Below are positions 1 to 12,139 of a DNA stretch of 64,000 nucleotides, in pieces. The stretch covers positions 10,850,833 through 10,914,832 of the forward strand of contig NC_039513.1 of NCBI RefSeq assembly GCF_003672135.1. The letters run 5' to 3'. The translations under genes were made by a program, and so were the position numbers. Position 1 is the first letter of the stretch; every line of letters starts with the position of its first letter. The notes under the pieces are model-generated. The model made no database searches. It saw nothing but the letters and a program-made list of their open reading frames with translations, and was not told the origin of the DNA. The stretch is from Ooceraea biroi (lineage: Eukaryota; Arthropoda; Insecta; Hymenoptera; Formicidae).

Positions 1-2594
1 AATTCTTTGATATGATGTAGGTTTGTATATTAGTAGAACGGTTGTTTCAGCGGCGTGTTACTATTATTGGATTATATATATATATATAATATAGTATATA
101 TGTAAGTAAGAATTTAACGATCGTTAAGAAAAAAATCGTATATTACTAGGGAAAAAGATAATCTGAGACAGATGTATCATGAATTTTTAATTTACATATG
201 AATATATATATATATATATATATATTCATAATTAATAAAGATTTTTCATGCCAGACTTCCTGTTTGCGCGCCTTCTTTCTTTCCTTCAAACAAATTCTTA
301 AATGCAGATAATGATATATCCGTACACAGGATCTTCTTAGAGCAAACAAAGATATTTTTCTAACCGATCCCAAAAATTAATTTTGAAAAATTACGAAGTC
401 TTGATGATTGATTCAATAATCATTAGTATTATTTATTAAAAACGAATGCTCGAGACATTCGATTTCGAATTCACATGTTTTGTTAGACAATAATGCCCGT
501 ACACCTGAAATTTTTACATAGTGAGAGAGTCTTCCCGTGGCATAATCAAGGTGAATGAACTCTGTTCCTCTTTTACTTATCACGAAAAATTTCATGACGA
601 TAATGACAAGAGAGAAAAGTGTTCGTAAAAATTCGCGTGAAGGTGATGGACGGATAAACGCTGTTTTATCACCTATGATGACTTTGAACTGCCATTCGAT
701 GCGGAAGATAAGCCCAACAAGCACCATGCGAGATTCGCGAGCGACAGGTATAGTCATGCTTGTCAATAAGGGCAAACGTAATAAATACATCTCATAACAA
801 GTTTCAGTTTGTCGTGAAGTTTAATGTTGTGTAGACGGAAACGTGAAGATCCGACTGTAAGTATTTCGCGGATATTTTTCTGATTTATTCCCTCGTATCG
901 CCGCGGCTTGCAGTCTTCGGCGCCGGCGATGCTGCCTCTCTAATGTAGGCCTCACGAAAGTTCGTTCACGTTACATTTTTACCTGCAGGTATCATTTTTC
1001 ACTCGCTGCGTGTACGCGGATTCGGGTCATTGTCTCGATCAAGCGATTAATTATTTTTCAGTCTCGTTTTGATGTTTCGTGCCTGATGACGATTACATGA
1101 AGTTTTAACAGTGGAATTCAAAAATGTAAATAATTCTCTTAATTGCCACGAAATTTCGCGTGAGACTGTCTATCAGTACGAGATTCCGCAAAGAAGCGAG
1201 AAGCAGCGAATCAAGACGATGAATTGTATCGGAAACGTTACTTGTGCAACTGTTAGCGCGATATGCAACCGGTCTCTTTATTTCTATCGATTACCATATC
1301 CGACGCTGGCCTTGAATTAAACGCGTTGCATTCAAACGAACGAGATTAAAGAGTCCTTAGTTGAGCTGAACGTACGTACAATACTCATTCTGCGAATATC
1401 TCTGACGATTTCGCGCTCGTTTCAGATCCCTGACAGAACCAGACGCTGATAGAGGAGAGATGAATTTTCATGGTCGGCAGCGAATCCGTCATCTAAGATT
1501 TCTGGTTACTCGCAACAATTCTCAATGTCCATCAGCTCTTCACGACTTATTTCTCTCTCTCTCTCTCTCTCTCTTCCTAAGGATGCGTGATCTATCCGAC
1601 TTGTTTGCTTCAACATTTTGGACCTTACAACATACAACATTCTAACTTCAGATGGCGAAATGTCTCTTCGACCTCTCCGTTAAATCTGAACGAAGAAGTA
1701 CGTAGAAGAGTCTACGAAATTGATTGACATATCGAAGATATTCAAAGTTGAGCAACAGTTTGCTTCAAGTTAGATGAATTTATCGTCAGCGACAAGTGTG
1801 GGAAATGATAAGTTGTCCTTTAGCCCATCTCTGATTGACGAATGAGACCTCATATCGATTTGCATTTCCGCCTAGCTGTGTCTTACGGTACACCATCGGT
1901 CCCTCTATCTCTTCCCGCCGCGCTTTTCACTCACTTGGAAGCTTTTAAACCTCTGGTCAATCTACGTGAGACTTTGTTTAGCTGAGAGCCTCAGGATAGT
2001 AGAACCCTCAATTGAACCCGATAACGGAACGACGTCAGGTTTAGCCGTGTTACCGTTTTGTCATAGTTGTGTACAAATTATGGTAGCTATGTGGACTTAG
2101 GTCGTCGATTTCTCTCTCGACTATCTTTCGGTATCTCAAGAAAAGAAAGGTCAAAGACTCCAAAAATACTCCCTTCCACACCCACTGCAAAATGCCCGGA
2201 TCATCGTTTCTGACCAATCATAGGTCTCTACCTGCTAGATAAGCTAACTAAGTCCTGTCCCGTTCCTGGTGGCAACGTCTTGAGTGAAGAAGGGCCAAGT
2301 TCATACGGTAATCCCTAATAGTTTGACAACGTAAAGCCAACGGTCCACCTGTTCACGAGCGCCTCGGTCACACAATTACTCGTTCGTACCCCGATTCAGT
2401 GAATTAATTAAACAGTTTCGTGATCGCGACAGCTGCCGCGCGAAGAGCCGCTTCTTCCCACTCTTGCTGCCGCGACGGTGACGACGTTTCTCTGCGGGTG
2501 CGTAATCCTCGCTTACATCGATAAGAGGAGATCGCCACGGCGGAGAGCTCGGTAATGCCTCTCTTACCCCCGTCACGATCGGCCGTTCATCCAA
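1..2594. other. Non-coding flank upstream of the NRF-6-like gene
   Basis: I see no supportable gene here. The stretch holds AT dinucleotide runs (about 73-88 and 202-225), a CT run (1552-1574), and a GC-rich patch from about 2400 that leads into the candidate promoter of the next gene. A minus-strand reading frame of 125 codons at 413-790 has two hydrophobic stretches but no family I recognise, and it overlaps an opposite-strand frame, so it is not called. Confidence 0.5.
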
Positions 2595-2640
2595 TATATA
2601 AGTGAACCGACGCGCCGATTGACAGAACGTTGTATCACAC
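2595..2640 (+). promoter_or_regulatory. Candidate TATA core promoter of the NRF-6-like gene
   Basis: TATATAAG lies at 2595-2602. A weak initiator-like TCACAC follows about 35 bases downstream, around 2635. The region is GC-rich and about 460 bases upstream of the predicted start codon at 3098, so the 5' leader could be unspliced. The call rests on motif and position only. Confidence 0.35.
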
Positions 2641-3097
2641 TCGGTCGCGTTTGCGTCTCGTTTGTTTAAATTCGCGTGCGGGACGCTCGTTGTACGCATA
2701 TGCCTCCTCGCGAGGAGGATACACGTGCTTCCTCAGGACGAAACGACAACGACGAGGACGTGCCGCGACGCGATCGGCAACAGCCTCTCGGCCATCGTTG
2801 GCTGCGCACCACCCCTTCCGCGTCCAAGCGAACCGTCGTTACTCTCCCTCGGGTAGTATTTCTTAGATCGAACAGTTATTGACAGTCAACAGTCAATAAA
2901 TAGTTACATAAACAGTAAAATTGCCTAAATTATAATATAAGATACAGAACGGGACGAAGGGCTCAGAACACGGGCGTTACAAGCAGCGCGAATTGATTTC
3001 TTCTGATTCGAATTATGCCCGTCTGTGACAGATCTCTTTTTCAAAAATACTCAAGAGACATAGTGTGAAGGATTTGATACCAGAGAAAGAAGGAAGG

Positions 3098-6000
3098 ATG
3101 GAAGTAATGCGATGGACTGCACGTGCAGTTCTCGTTCTGGTCCTGACTACGGTGGCGAAGGTCGGTACCACTCGACCCGAAGACGTTCTCGCGAATGTCT
3201 TCACGAGGCCCTTCGTGCCACGGACCAACGCCTCGTTTGAGTGCATCCGTGATGGGGAGATCTACCTACAGGCGCTCAGTAATTACACACCATGGGCGCT
3301 GCAAAGTGAGTATAACAAATCAATTGGGTCATTTGTTAAATACGCATTTAATAAATTTATTAAAAAATCCATTGGACTCCTCGTCTGATCGAACGAGATT
3401 TGATTAAAATTTGATTAAATTGTTGCATCGAATCCTTCAAAAATATCTCCGGTTCATCAGCCTCGTTTCATTGCTCAAGGGACTCATTATAATAATAATC
3501 TTTCGCAAGATCTTTCCACGCGCGTGATTTCTTTATCATAATGCGGCCAGCTCGGGATACGGGAGTAGAGCAAGAGGAGGGAAAACGTTATATAATCTTT
3601 ACGTATTGTTTTGTCCGTGTCGCAGAGCGGTGCGAGACCACGGATCTGTATGTGCGATCTACGATCGTGCTTTTGACGCTTATGAGCACTCCACAATTAT
3701 CGGACATTGCACGCCGCGTATAATATAATTATCAAGGGAAGGTGTTATCGGGCGCGCGTAACACCACGCTCGGTATCGCGCCGACAAACGTGAATGCATA
3801 TCGCCAATTACCAGATACCGCGATCTCCACGACACCGTGCAGATAATGCGGCGGCGATTCAAAGCGAGATTCAAAGAGGCCCGATCGACGCAATAATCCT
3901 CTCCGTGACACGTCGGGGGATTACGAGTTCAATGCCCTCCGATAACGAGGATGAGTAGCAAAAGCGAGATTTCGTAGATGAGATTATTCGGCGATGAGAT
4001 TCCGATCGCGCGATCTCGGAGCGAAGATCCGCGATTTCTCTGCTGATCGTATCACCGCGGATGACCGATTAGGGATGTTTTTGCGGGGGACAACGCGTGC
4101 GCCTCCACGAGATATCGCAATCGAATTAGCGTGTCGATTGAAAGGACCTTGTGTCCGTTTCCTTTGAGCGAATTAGCGTCTCCGTGACACTTGGACCGCG
4201 CGCAGATTACCAGACGACATTGATCTGATTGATATTAATAGCGTAATGCCGATCAGTGACAGCGTCGGTCGTCGCAAAGTGTTTGACCCACGCCTCGCCG
4301 CATCATCATCGCCTTGTGCATCATCGCCGAGCAGATTATCGCGTTACGTTGCCTTATCGCCCCGCGTTATGACATATCGGCTCTTATCTCGTGACGATTA
4401 CTTTAAAGGACATGCGTGCTCGCCGCAGCTCGCCTTCTCGCGTCAATTGCAGAAACCGCGACGCTCGATGACATCCGTGATCCGCGGGCGCCGGTGCATT
4501 TTTACCCCCTTTTGACACAAGCACGCGGATGGACTTTTCCACCGACGCGTCATCCTCCGCACGCGCGACATTTAGCGTTGTCGAATATCCTCTTGCTTGT
4601 GTGACGATTCATGCAATGCATTCTTGTGCCCCCGAGTCACAGGTCGAGTTCGATGAACTCGAGCGCAGATAAATTCATAAGTAGCATGAAAACTTTCTTA
4701 AAAAATAAGGTAATTATCTAGAATCAAGAGAAAATTCATCAATTCGTCTTAAGAGTCACTAATATAAAAATGAAGAAATTTTATGAAACAAAATTTATGA
4801 AACTTTAAGCCGACTTCCGTCATACCTCATCGACCGTTTCGAGACATGAGAATTGTGTCAAAGCAGGAATGTCGTGCTGAAAGGATTCATTTTCATGGTT
4901 CGCGGTGATCATTAGCGTCGAAACAGCGCACTATTAAGGAAAATGCAATTAACAATCTGCCACGTGCGCGTTCACGAGAGACAACAATATTGACCGATGT
5001 AATTGGTACGTGCGTCGTACACGAGACCAAACTGGGTCACTAAGATGCAACCACGAGGCCGATGACCGTCCTTGTGTATCAGGGTCCGCCTTCGTTCGAT
5101 CGATTGATCTTTTCCTGGCCTGCAGGTCGTCCGATCGCCGGCACGACGATCGCGTGATTTTGCAAATTGTCAATTGCAAGTTTGCAAATTGTTTGTACGC
5201 GTGATTTGTACGACGAGGAGGAATCTGATACATCAGGTATCTGGAAAAGAAACGCAATATCGCAATTGTTCAAATAACATTTTTATCGGCATTTGCTAAT
5301 CATCTTTCATCGCGGACGTTGCGACAATCTACGCGAGACGATCTGCAGCGTTATCACGCGAATTTCGAGTATGAAACTTGCACTTTATCGCCAACATGAC
5401 ATTTTTCTTTTGCTCTTTGGTCGATCAGCCGATTCGCGATTTTGCAATGCGTGATTCTTGGTGATCAACCGATTCCAAAGATCATCATGTCAGGCTCAAT
5501 ACACACGCTCAATGCACTTCCGCAGCTGGTGGAATTGCGTGACATTGACGTTACCCGCGTCATGCTCGTGATCGCGGTTCCAGGAGCCAGTCACCTTGAA
5601 ATCACAGTCTGAACGTGCGTTCGCCGTAACGTGTAATGGGATAAGTAATATAAATCATAGAGAACGTGTGCAAGTTAATAATTTCAATAATTTCTATTTT
5701 ACGGGACAATCGCCGCATTGACGCAGAGTCACATTCGATTCTATGAAAATGGCAATAAGTTATTACGTAAAATAGAAATTATTTATATTACTCCAATCAT
5801 TAGGAGAACAAGGAGATACGTAGAGTAATAATAATCGATATCGATATCAGATTCCGGATATTCAATCGCTGTTCTTCAGCCTCGCGAAGATCAGAGCAAC
5901 GTCGGGTATATGTTGGAATCATTCATTAAAGATCACGTGGTCGACCCCCGCGAAATCAAGCGGTCCATGTCGCAACAAAAACAGCACAGACAAGATCGAT

Positions 6001-9000
6001 TGGATTTTAAAGCGATCCAAACAGCAAATTTTCCTAATAAAAGTCCAGTAAAAAATAAAAAATATCTCATATATCCGCAAGCCACAAACTCAAGATCGCT
6101 CTCAACTCTTGTAGAAATATACGAGCACTGAAAGAGGAGGCACACAGGACGATTCTCGCTCGGTCATTCTATCGCTTTAGAGTCGCACGTGTGTGACTAT
6201 CGATTGCAAAATCGTTTCCGAAAGAGAATGTCCCGTCGCTCACCGAAAACCCAGATCAAAGTAGTTCGATGCGTCCTTGATCGCGTTGCCCGCGGGATCA
6301 AGAATTTTGAAACGGAGACGAATTTCTGCAGTATTGTGTAACAAAATTCTGTTTCTGAATAATCAAAATACAGCTTGATATCCACAATTATCCCGCGTGT
6401 TGCGCGCACGTTTTTTTATCCAGACAGATGCGAAAAAATGACACGTTGCCTGATCGCGTGGATTGAGGACAAAAGAACGCCTTGACGCGCATCTCCCGGC
6501 TATACCTGGCGCCTGTTTCAACCGGTTTCAGAGTGTGTTTATCATAAACGAAGCGTGGGAGCACAATTGTTAAATGTCAAAGCCGGAATGCTGAACGTGT
6601 GTCGCAATAGCCGGAAAAACGCGACAATAAAACGCGCAGCAGTAATAAGCAGCACTCGTGGTCGAGCTGAACTTTTCCAGGGTCTCGTCCTCCAACACGT
6701 CGCGAGTAGGGACTGTCTCTTTTTCAACTACTTTTGAAGCTACATTAACGATGAGAAAAAAAAATAGTCTACTCAAATCTTTACTGGAAAGGCTGAAGAG
6801 AAGTTGCATTTCAAGCTGGCGTTAAAATTTAAGATGATCCAGCATATCGTTTTTGCGGAACGGAAGTTTGACGTTTGCTTTGCTTGCTTTGCAGTGTACG
6901 ATTCTTCGGTGAAAATACCGTCGGGTCTGATCACCGGTAACCACAGGACGCTGGGTAACTTCGACGAGTGCGTACAGGTGACTAACAATGAACACGGTTT
7001 TATCGGGCAGGCGTGCAATGTGGGGGTGCGATTCAACATCACGCCGGACAACGACACATCCCGCGAATTGGATTTGGGAGATCTATTCAGGAACGTCGCG
7101 ATCGCATCGGTGAGTTTGTATCCTGCAGAACAATTATGTTAAATAATTATAAAACATTAAATTAGTAGAATGAATTATAATATATTAATGTTAAGATAAA
7201 AAATTATTATATTTATAAGAAAATAGTTACGCTACTAAGTTCCAATATTTTGTGAAATCTACAGGGCGCGACTAATTGGACTTCTGGCGTCACAATAATT
7301 TACGAATGGATATGGTGCGTCCCGTCCACCTGTAATTATTCCGAGATTGGAAAGGCGACAGAGGTTCTGCTCGAACCATTGATAATTCCTGAACGCGTCA
7401 ACCTAACGGTTTATATTGATCAAAAATCCTGTCAGACACGGAAAAGTGATAAGACGTGGCAGATTGCCGATTTTTGTTACACGTAAACACAAAGTTCATC
7501 AATCTAATGATATATCTTCGCTACTATGCCTATTTTACGATATTCGAAAATTTTAGGATCGCCATTGTGATGTTCGCGTTTATCGTTATAGCCAGTACGG
7601 GATACCACATCTGGTTGAACCGCCAGATCAAGTCGCAGTGTGATAACATGTCGCATGAGATGGCAGAGCAGTGGAAGAAAGGCATGTGCAACCTAAAGAT
7701 ATAAACATATGTAGAAAAACTTGTTGCATGTGTCAGGTGTATATGCGTGAGAATTAATCTTCCTTTTCTATCGCTCTAGAAAAATTGTTTAAAATTCTGA
7801 TAATCATTCCATATACGTCATAAAAATAAAGCAAGGACTCATACGTATATACCTAAAACATGAATCTCGAATTAATCTCCAAAAGACATTGCGTTTCCGT
7901 TTCGATTAATAACACAACAATTTCTCATGTAGCGGTGTTGACATCGTTCTCCTTGTACAAAAATGGAAAGGATCTGTTGCGGACCGACAGACCGCAGGGC
8001 TACCTCAACTGCCTGGATGGTTTGCGTTTTCTCACCACATGCTGGATCATTTACGGCCACACTCATTACATGGAGGCGATCAGTGTCAAGCTGAACCTCG
8101 CGGATATTCCACGGGTGAGTGTTGAATGGTTTTGCAAACTAACATGGAGAACCCTGTGTGCATTCAACTCCCAACTTGATCATTACCAACGGGATTGGAT
8201 CTCCCACGCTTGCTACATGCGGAGAGCAACGTGCACGAGAACGCACATCGTGTTACTCTTTCGCGTTTTCTCGAAACTCTATATGGCATCCTCGATAATG
8301 AAATGATCTCTGTTGCCGCAAAAGATGCATCACGACTGGATCAATATGTTCGTGCTGAACGCAAACATCTCCACGGATATTTTCTTCCTCCTGAGCGGTG
8401 TCGTGCTAGCTTACAACGAACTCTTGAAGAAGGAACGAGTCTCCAACTGGCACTTCATAAGTCAGCTTTATTTTCGTCGTTATCTGAGGTACATATACGG
8501 CCGCTAGCTTCTTCTTCTTCGTTTCTTCTCGTGGTATTTATTTTTCGGATACACTTCATGAAATAACTAGATGTTGCGCTACAAAAATGAGAATTATATA
8601 ATTTAATTTTGATTGATTTTTCAAGTTTCTTCCATGATATCTTGTGATCCCTTTGTTATGCACTTGTTTATTTTCAAATGTTTGGTTTGTTTCATTTTTC
8701 GAGTTTTTTTATTTAGTTTTTCGATTCTTTTTAATTAGTCTTCTTTTCCATCAGGCTAACGCCGGCGTATGCGATGATGATTGGCTTTTATGCAACTCTG
8801 TTCTACAAATTCGGCACGGGCCCGCACTGGGATCTTATAGCTGGTACCAACAGAGACTTCTGCCGCGAGAATTGGTGGCTCAACTTGCTCTACGTCCACA
8901 ACTACTTTAAATTGGACAGAATGGTAACCGTTCGGGCAAAGCTCCTTTATGCATGTGCCCTTCGCTATAAATATACTATAAATGCATATTAAATTCTGTG

Positions 9001-11350
9001 AAATATGCATATATGATATCTTTATCTCTTTTCCACTGCTTCAGAAAATGATGAATCTGAAAATGGAATATGTTCTTGTCGTTTTGCGATTTTGAAATAT
9101 TGATGTTAAGAGTCTTCGAAATGCTGTATAAAGTGGTAGAACCTTTTACACTTTACATATTATAATTTATATTATCTCTTACATTATTTTTTACTTCTTT
9201 ACACATTACAAACATAGAACGAGATTAAAAAAGAAGAGTTTAGAATTGATGCATGTTACTTAATATTATTCTTTGAACTGACTTTACTAAATTACTAAGT
9301 GAGCTTTGCATCCTCCGGCATTTTCTGAATCTCTCTGACTCTTTTACTCTCTACGAGACACCACACCCTTGCTTTTTCTGCTTCTAGTGCATGTCCCAAT
9401 CTTGGTACCTGTCGGTCGACATGCAACTTATTTGGCTCTCACCGCTTATATTGTATCCTATGCTCAAGTTAAAGAGAGACTACTTCATCATTATCTTGAT
9501 CTTCTGCTTGTTTCTCTCGTTCTTACTGCCTTTTGGTATAACTTATGCTCTCAAGCTGCCAGGCACCATGTTATATTACAAAGAGTGAGTGCAAAATTTC
9601 AAATATTTTCAAGTATTTTTCTCTTAGTAGACATTATACGAGATCTTTGCCAAGAATTGCACGCACATGGATATCTTCTAGGTATTATAATAATTTCTAC
9701 GCACGTGACATTTCCTCGATTAATAATGATGAACGAGTAATGATTTGTTTTAAATTCTTACCTACACACGTCACAAGATTTTTAGTAATATAACAATGTC
9801 AATTAATTTATCTAGTCAAACAGACTTAGCCAACGTTTACGTGCAGATTTACTCGACGGTCTACTGTAGATTCGGGACTTACGTCATTGGATTAGGTCTC
9901 GGTTATATTTTATACAAAACACACGTCGACAAGGTGAAGATGCGCATGGTAAGTATTATTTTCAATATATAATTATATAAAATTAAAAAATTGTTATTTT
10001 AAAAGAAAAAGATCTCCTGGAAAACGAAAAAATTAAATCAGTTAAAATTGATCCAATGTAAAATATATTTTAGATTCACCTGACATATTTCTCTTTTATC
10101 TGTTTTCTTTTGCTTTAATATTTTAATATAACCAGTAAGATAGATAATATATTGCACATAAATCGCACTTTGTAAGAGCGTCATGTTTTTTTGTACACAG
10201 TGGATTGTTGTTTGTGGTTGGCTGATCGCCATTACAATCGGTCTGACAGCCCTTTTGGGTTCACGCAGTTTCTACTTTGACGATCACGATTACAACAAGG
10301 TGGAGGCGAGCTTTTACGCCGGTTTGCATCGACAGGTCTTTGCTCTATCGATCTCCTGGATCATTTTCTGCTGCATGCATGATTATGCAGGTAAACGTTA
10401 AAATCGCAAATATTATATTAAATAGATTATTACACATCTTCTGATGCTTTTATTCATTTCGAAGGTCCTGTGAATCGTTTCCTCTCCTGGCCTGGATGGG
10501 TGCCGTTTAGCAAATTGACTTACTGCGCTTATCTCTCTCATTATCTGTTTCTGATCGCCAATATTGGATCCGTTCGCACTGCCGACGTTTTGACACGAAT
10601 GAACGTGGTAAGCAAAAACGACAATTCGAAAAACGTTTTAACAAGAGATGCAAGTCATAAGAGAAATTTCAATAGTTACGAAATAATTTAATCGCGATCA
10701 CTTGAAATTTCTCTTTCAATTTTGTAAAACCGAGTTTGTGACCGGATAATTTAATATTAATTCTACCACATTTTTTATCTTATTGCACTTATGTTTTGCG
10801 TGCACGATATCATATTAATTCAAAGTTCGAGTGTAATCAAAACTTAAAAATTAACAATAATGAGTCTTCTCCTTTATCACAGGTGCGCAACTTCTTTGCC
10901 GTTCTGATTTTCACGTTGGCGGTGTCCGTGGTGTGGTACCTTTGCTTCGAGAAGCCCTTCCTGATCATCGAGAAAGTGATCTTCGGTCTTAGCAAACGCA
11001 ATCCGCCACAGAACCAGAATTACAACCAGAATAGCTGCATCGAAACCGGAAACGACGAGACTTGCGCGCGGTCAAATGAGTCAGCAACTATATGCAGCAA
11101 CCGCAACAATCTTGAGGAGTCCACGAAAGATGACGAGAAGAAGTACGAAACCGTCATGCAGGACAGCAAGATTGAGATGTGTAATGACGATATCGAAATG
11201 ACTCAAAACGACGACACACTGACGAAAAAGACGAGATCCAATGGCGAGAAATCAGGTTACGTCAACGTTTACTTTTACCGCTCCTTCGACGAGCACAAAC
11301 AATCAGATACAATGTCAAGCGTGGCTGTATTCGGATCATCCGACAGTTAA
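3098..11350 (+). CDS. Nose resistant to fluoxetine-6-like membrane acyltransferase, 12 exons
   Basis: Predicted multi-pass membrane protein of 803 residues in the NRF-6/acyltransferase-3 family; members are linked to lipid and drug uptake in worms, and the substrate is unknown. Exons: 3098-3305, 6895-7109, 7265-7482, 7557-7681, 7933-8114, 8325-8488, 8755-8923, 9388-9584, 9816-9948, 10201-10390, 10465-10607, 10883-11350; phases agree throughout. A hydrophobic signal peptide leads, followed by the cysteine-containing NRF ectodomain (residues ~45-215), with the family-typical exon 1/2 join WALQMYDSS. The acyltransferase core shows LDGLRFL and IIYGH (His about 298), FFLLSG and RRYLRLTPAY, then repeated membrane segments to about residue 680. 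The last exon adds a hydrophilic acidic tail of about 120 residues. Exon 4 needs a GC donor, and the acceptor of exon 6 (AAAAG before ATG) is weak; those two borders are least certain. The start is the first ATG before the signal peptide. Confidence 0.9.
3306..6894 (+). other. Long first intron of the NRF-6-like gene
   Basis: Intron of about 3.6 kb with a GTGAGT donor and a pyrimidine-rich TTGCAG acceptor. It contains many short chance frames but no exon I can support. It carries the inverted repeat at 5644-5792, listed separately. First introns of this length often hold enhancers, but I recognise none. Confidence 0.7.
5644..5792. repeat. Imperfect inverted repeat in an intron
   Basis: The right arm at 5766-5792 is the reverse complement of the left arm pieces 5644-5655 plus 5689-5703. 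The left arm carries an extra 33 bases between the two pieces. The 27-base match is AT-rich but too long and exact to be likely by chance. It could be a decayed MITE or a hairpin interrupted by an insertion. Confidence 0.5.
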
Positions 11351-11780
11351 TTCAGACATTCAGTGCGAAATCGAATGAGTCCTTGAAACCCTTCAAGTAA
11401 TTGACGTGTTACGATTTTAGGTACAATGCTAGATACTAAGGTATAGATATAAAATACATCTCAAGGTATGTGTTCCCTCTGCTGATGCCATACGATTCAC
11501 GACAACGAGGAATACGACATACCGAGATTAAAACGAGATTGAATTGAGAAGTTAATCCAATGCTCCGTCACAACAATCACATGCTCTATGTAAACTCTCA
11601 CTGCACATAAAACAAATTCTGATCATTCATTTCAATCATATCGTTTTCGCCAATTTTATATGCACTTTCTAGATTGTTCACACAAGGAGAATGTATGACT
11701 ATTTCGGTATAACAAGCATATTGTATCAGAGATCCCCAGTGCATTGCAGTATTATATTATTATTATTATATATTAAGCGT

Positions 11781-11968
11781 ATGCAAAAGTTTTAGTCATG
11801 TTTGGCACGTTGTTTGGCTTTATTAAAATATATATGCAATATAATTTAATCATCAAAATATTTGGTTTCGTTTTTTACGATTTTCGAATTCCTTTGCGAG
11901 CAATTTGTTCGAAAATGTAAAAAAGCGAGAATTTATTTGAAGTTGAAAAAAGACTAAAACTTTTGCAT
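11781..11968. mobile_element. MITE-like element with 17-bp terminal inverted repeats
   Basis: ATGCAAAAGTTTTAGTC at 11781-11797 recurs as its exact reverse complement at 11952-11968, bounding about 188 bases of AT-rich non-coding DNA. The flanks are AT/TA-rich and the outermost bases match only loosely. The size, exact termini and lack of coding capacity fit a non-autonomous DNA transposon, possibly Tc1/mariner-derived because of the CAAAAGT-type terminus. The family assignment is inference. Confidence 0.6.
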
Positions 11969-12112
11969 GTACCTAATAAGTGAGAGAGTTATAGAAGCGA
12001 TGATTTCCATTCCATTGAGAAAATTCACAACAATGTTTATTACATAAACAATGTTTATTTAAGAATATAGATAGATATAAAAAATATATAAATTTTATAT
12101 TATGCGTTCCTA

Positions 12113-12139
12113 GTGTATATGTTTATTAAACATATACAC
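12113..12139. repeat. 27-base near-perfect palindrome
   Basis: GTGTATATGTTTA is followed after one base by its reverse complement TAAACATATACAC. It is AT-rich and lies 145 bases after the MITE-like element, so it may be part of related repeat debris or a simple cruciform-prone site. Confidence 0.5.

Noticed and set aside
413..790. Minus-strand 125-codon frame with two hydrophobic segments
   Set aside because: No recognisable family, an overlapping frame on the opposite strand, and no supporting splice or promoter signals. It remains possible as a small gene, but I cannot support it.
2376..2882. Overlapping Arg/Ser-rich frames on both strands near the NRF-6-like promoter
   Set aside because: Several frames are open at once because the sequence is GC-rich and CpG-rich. 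The composition is typical of non-coding promoter DNA.
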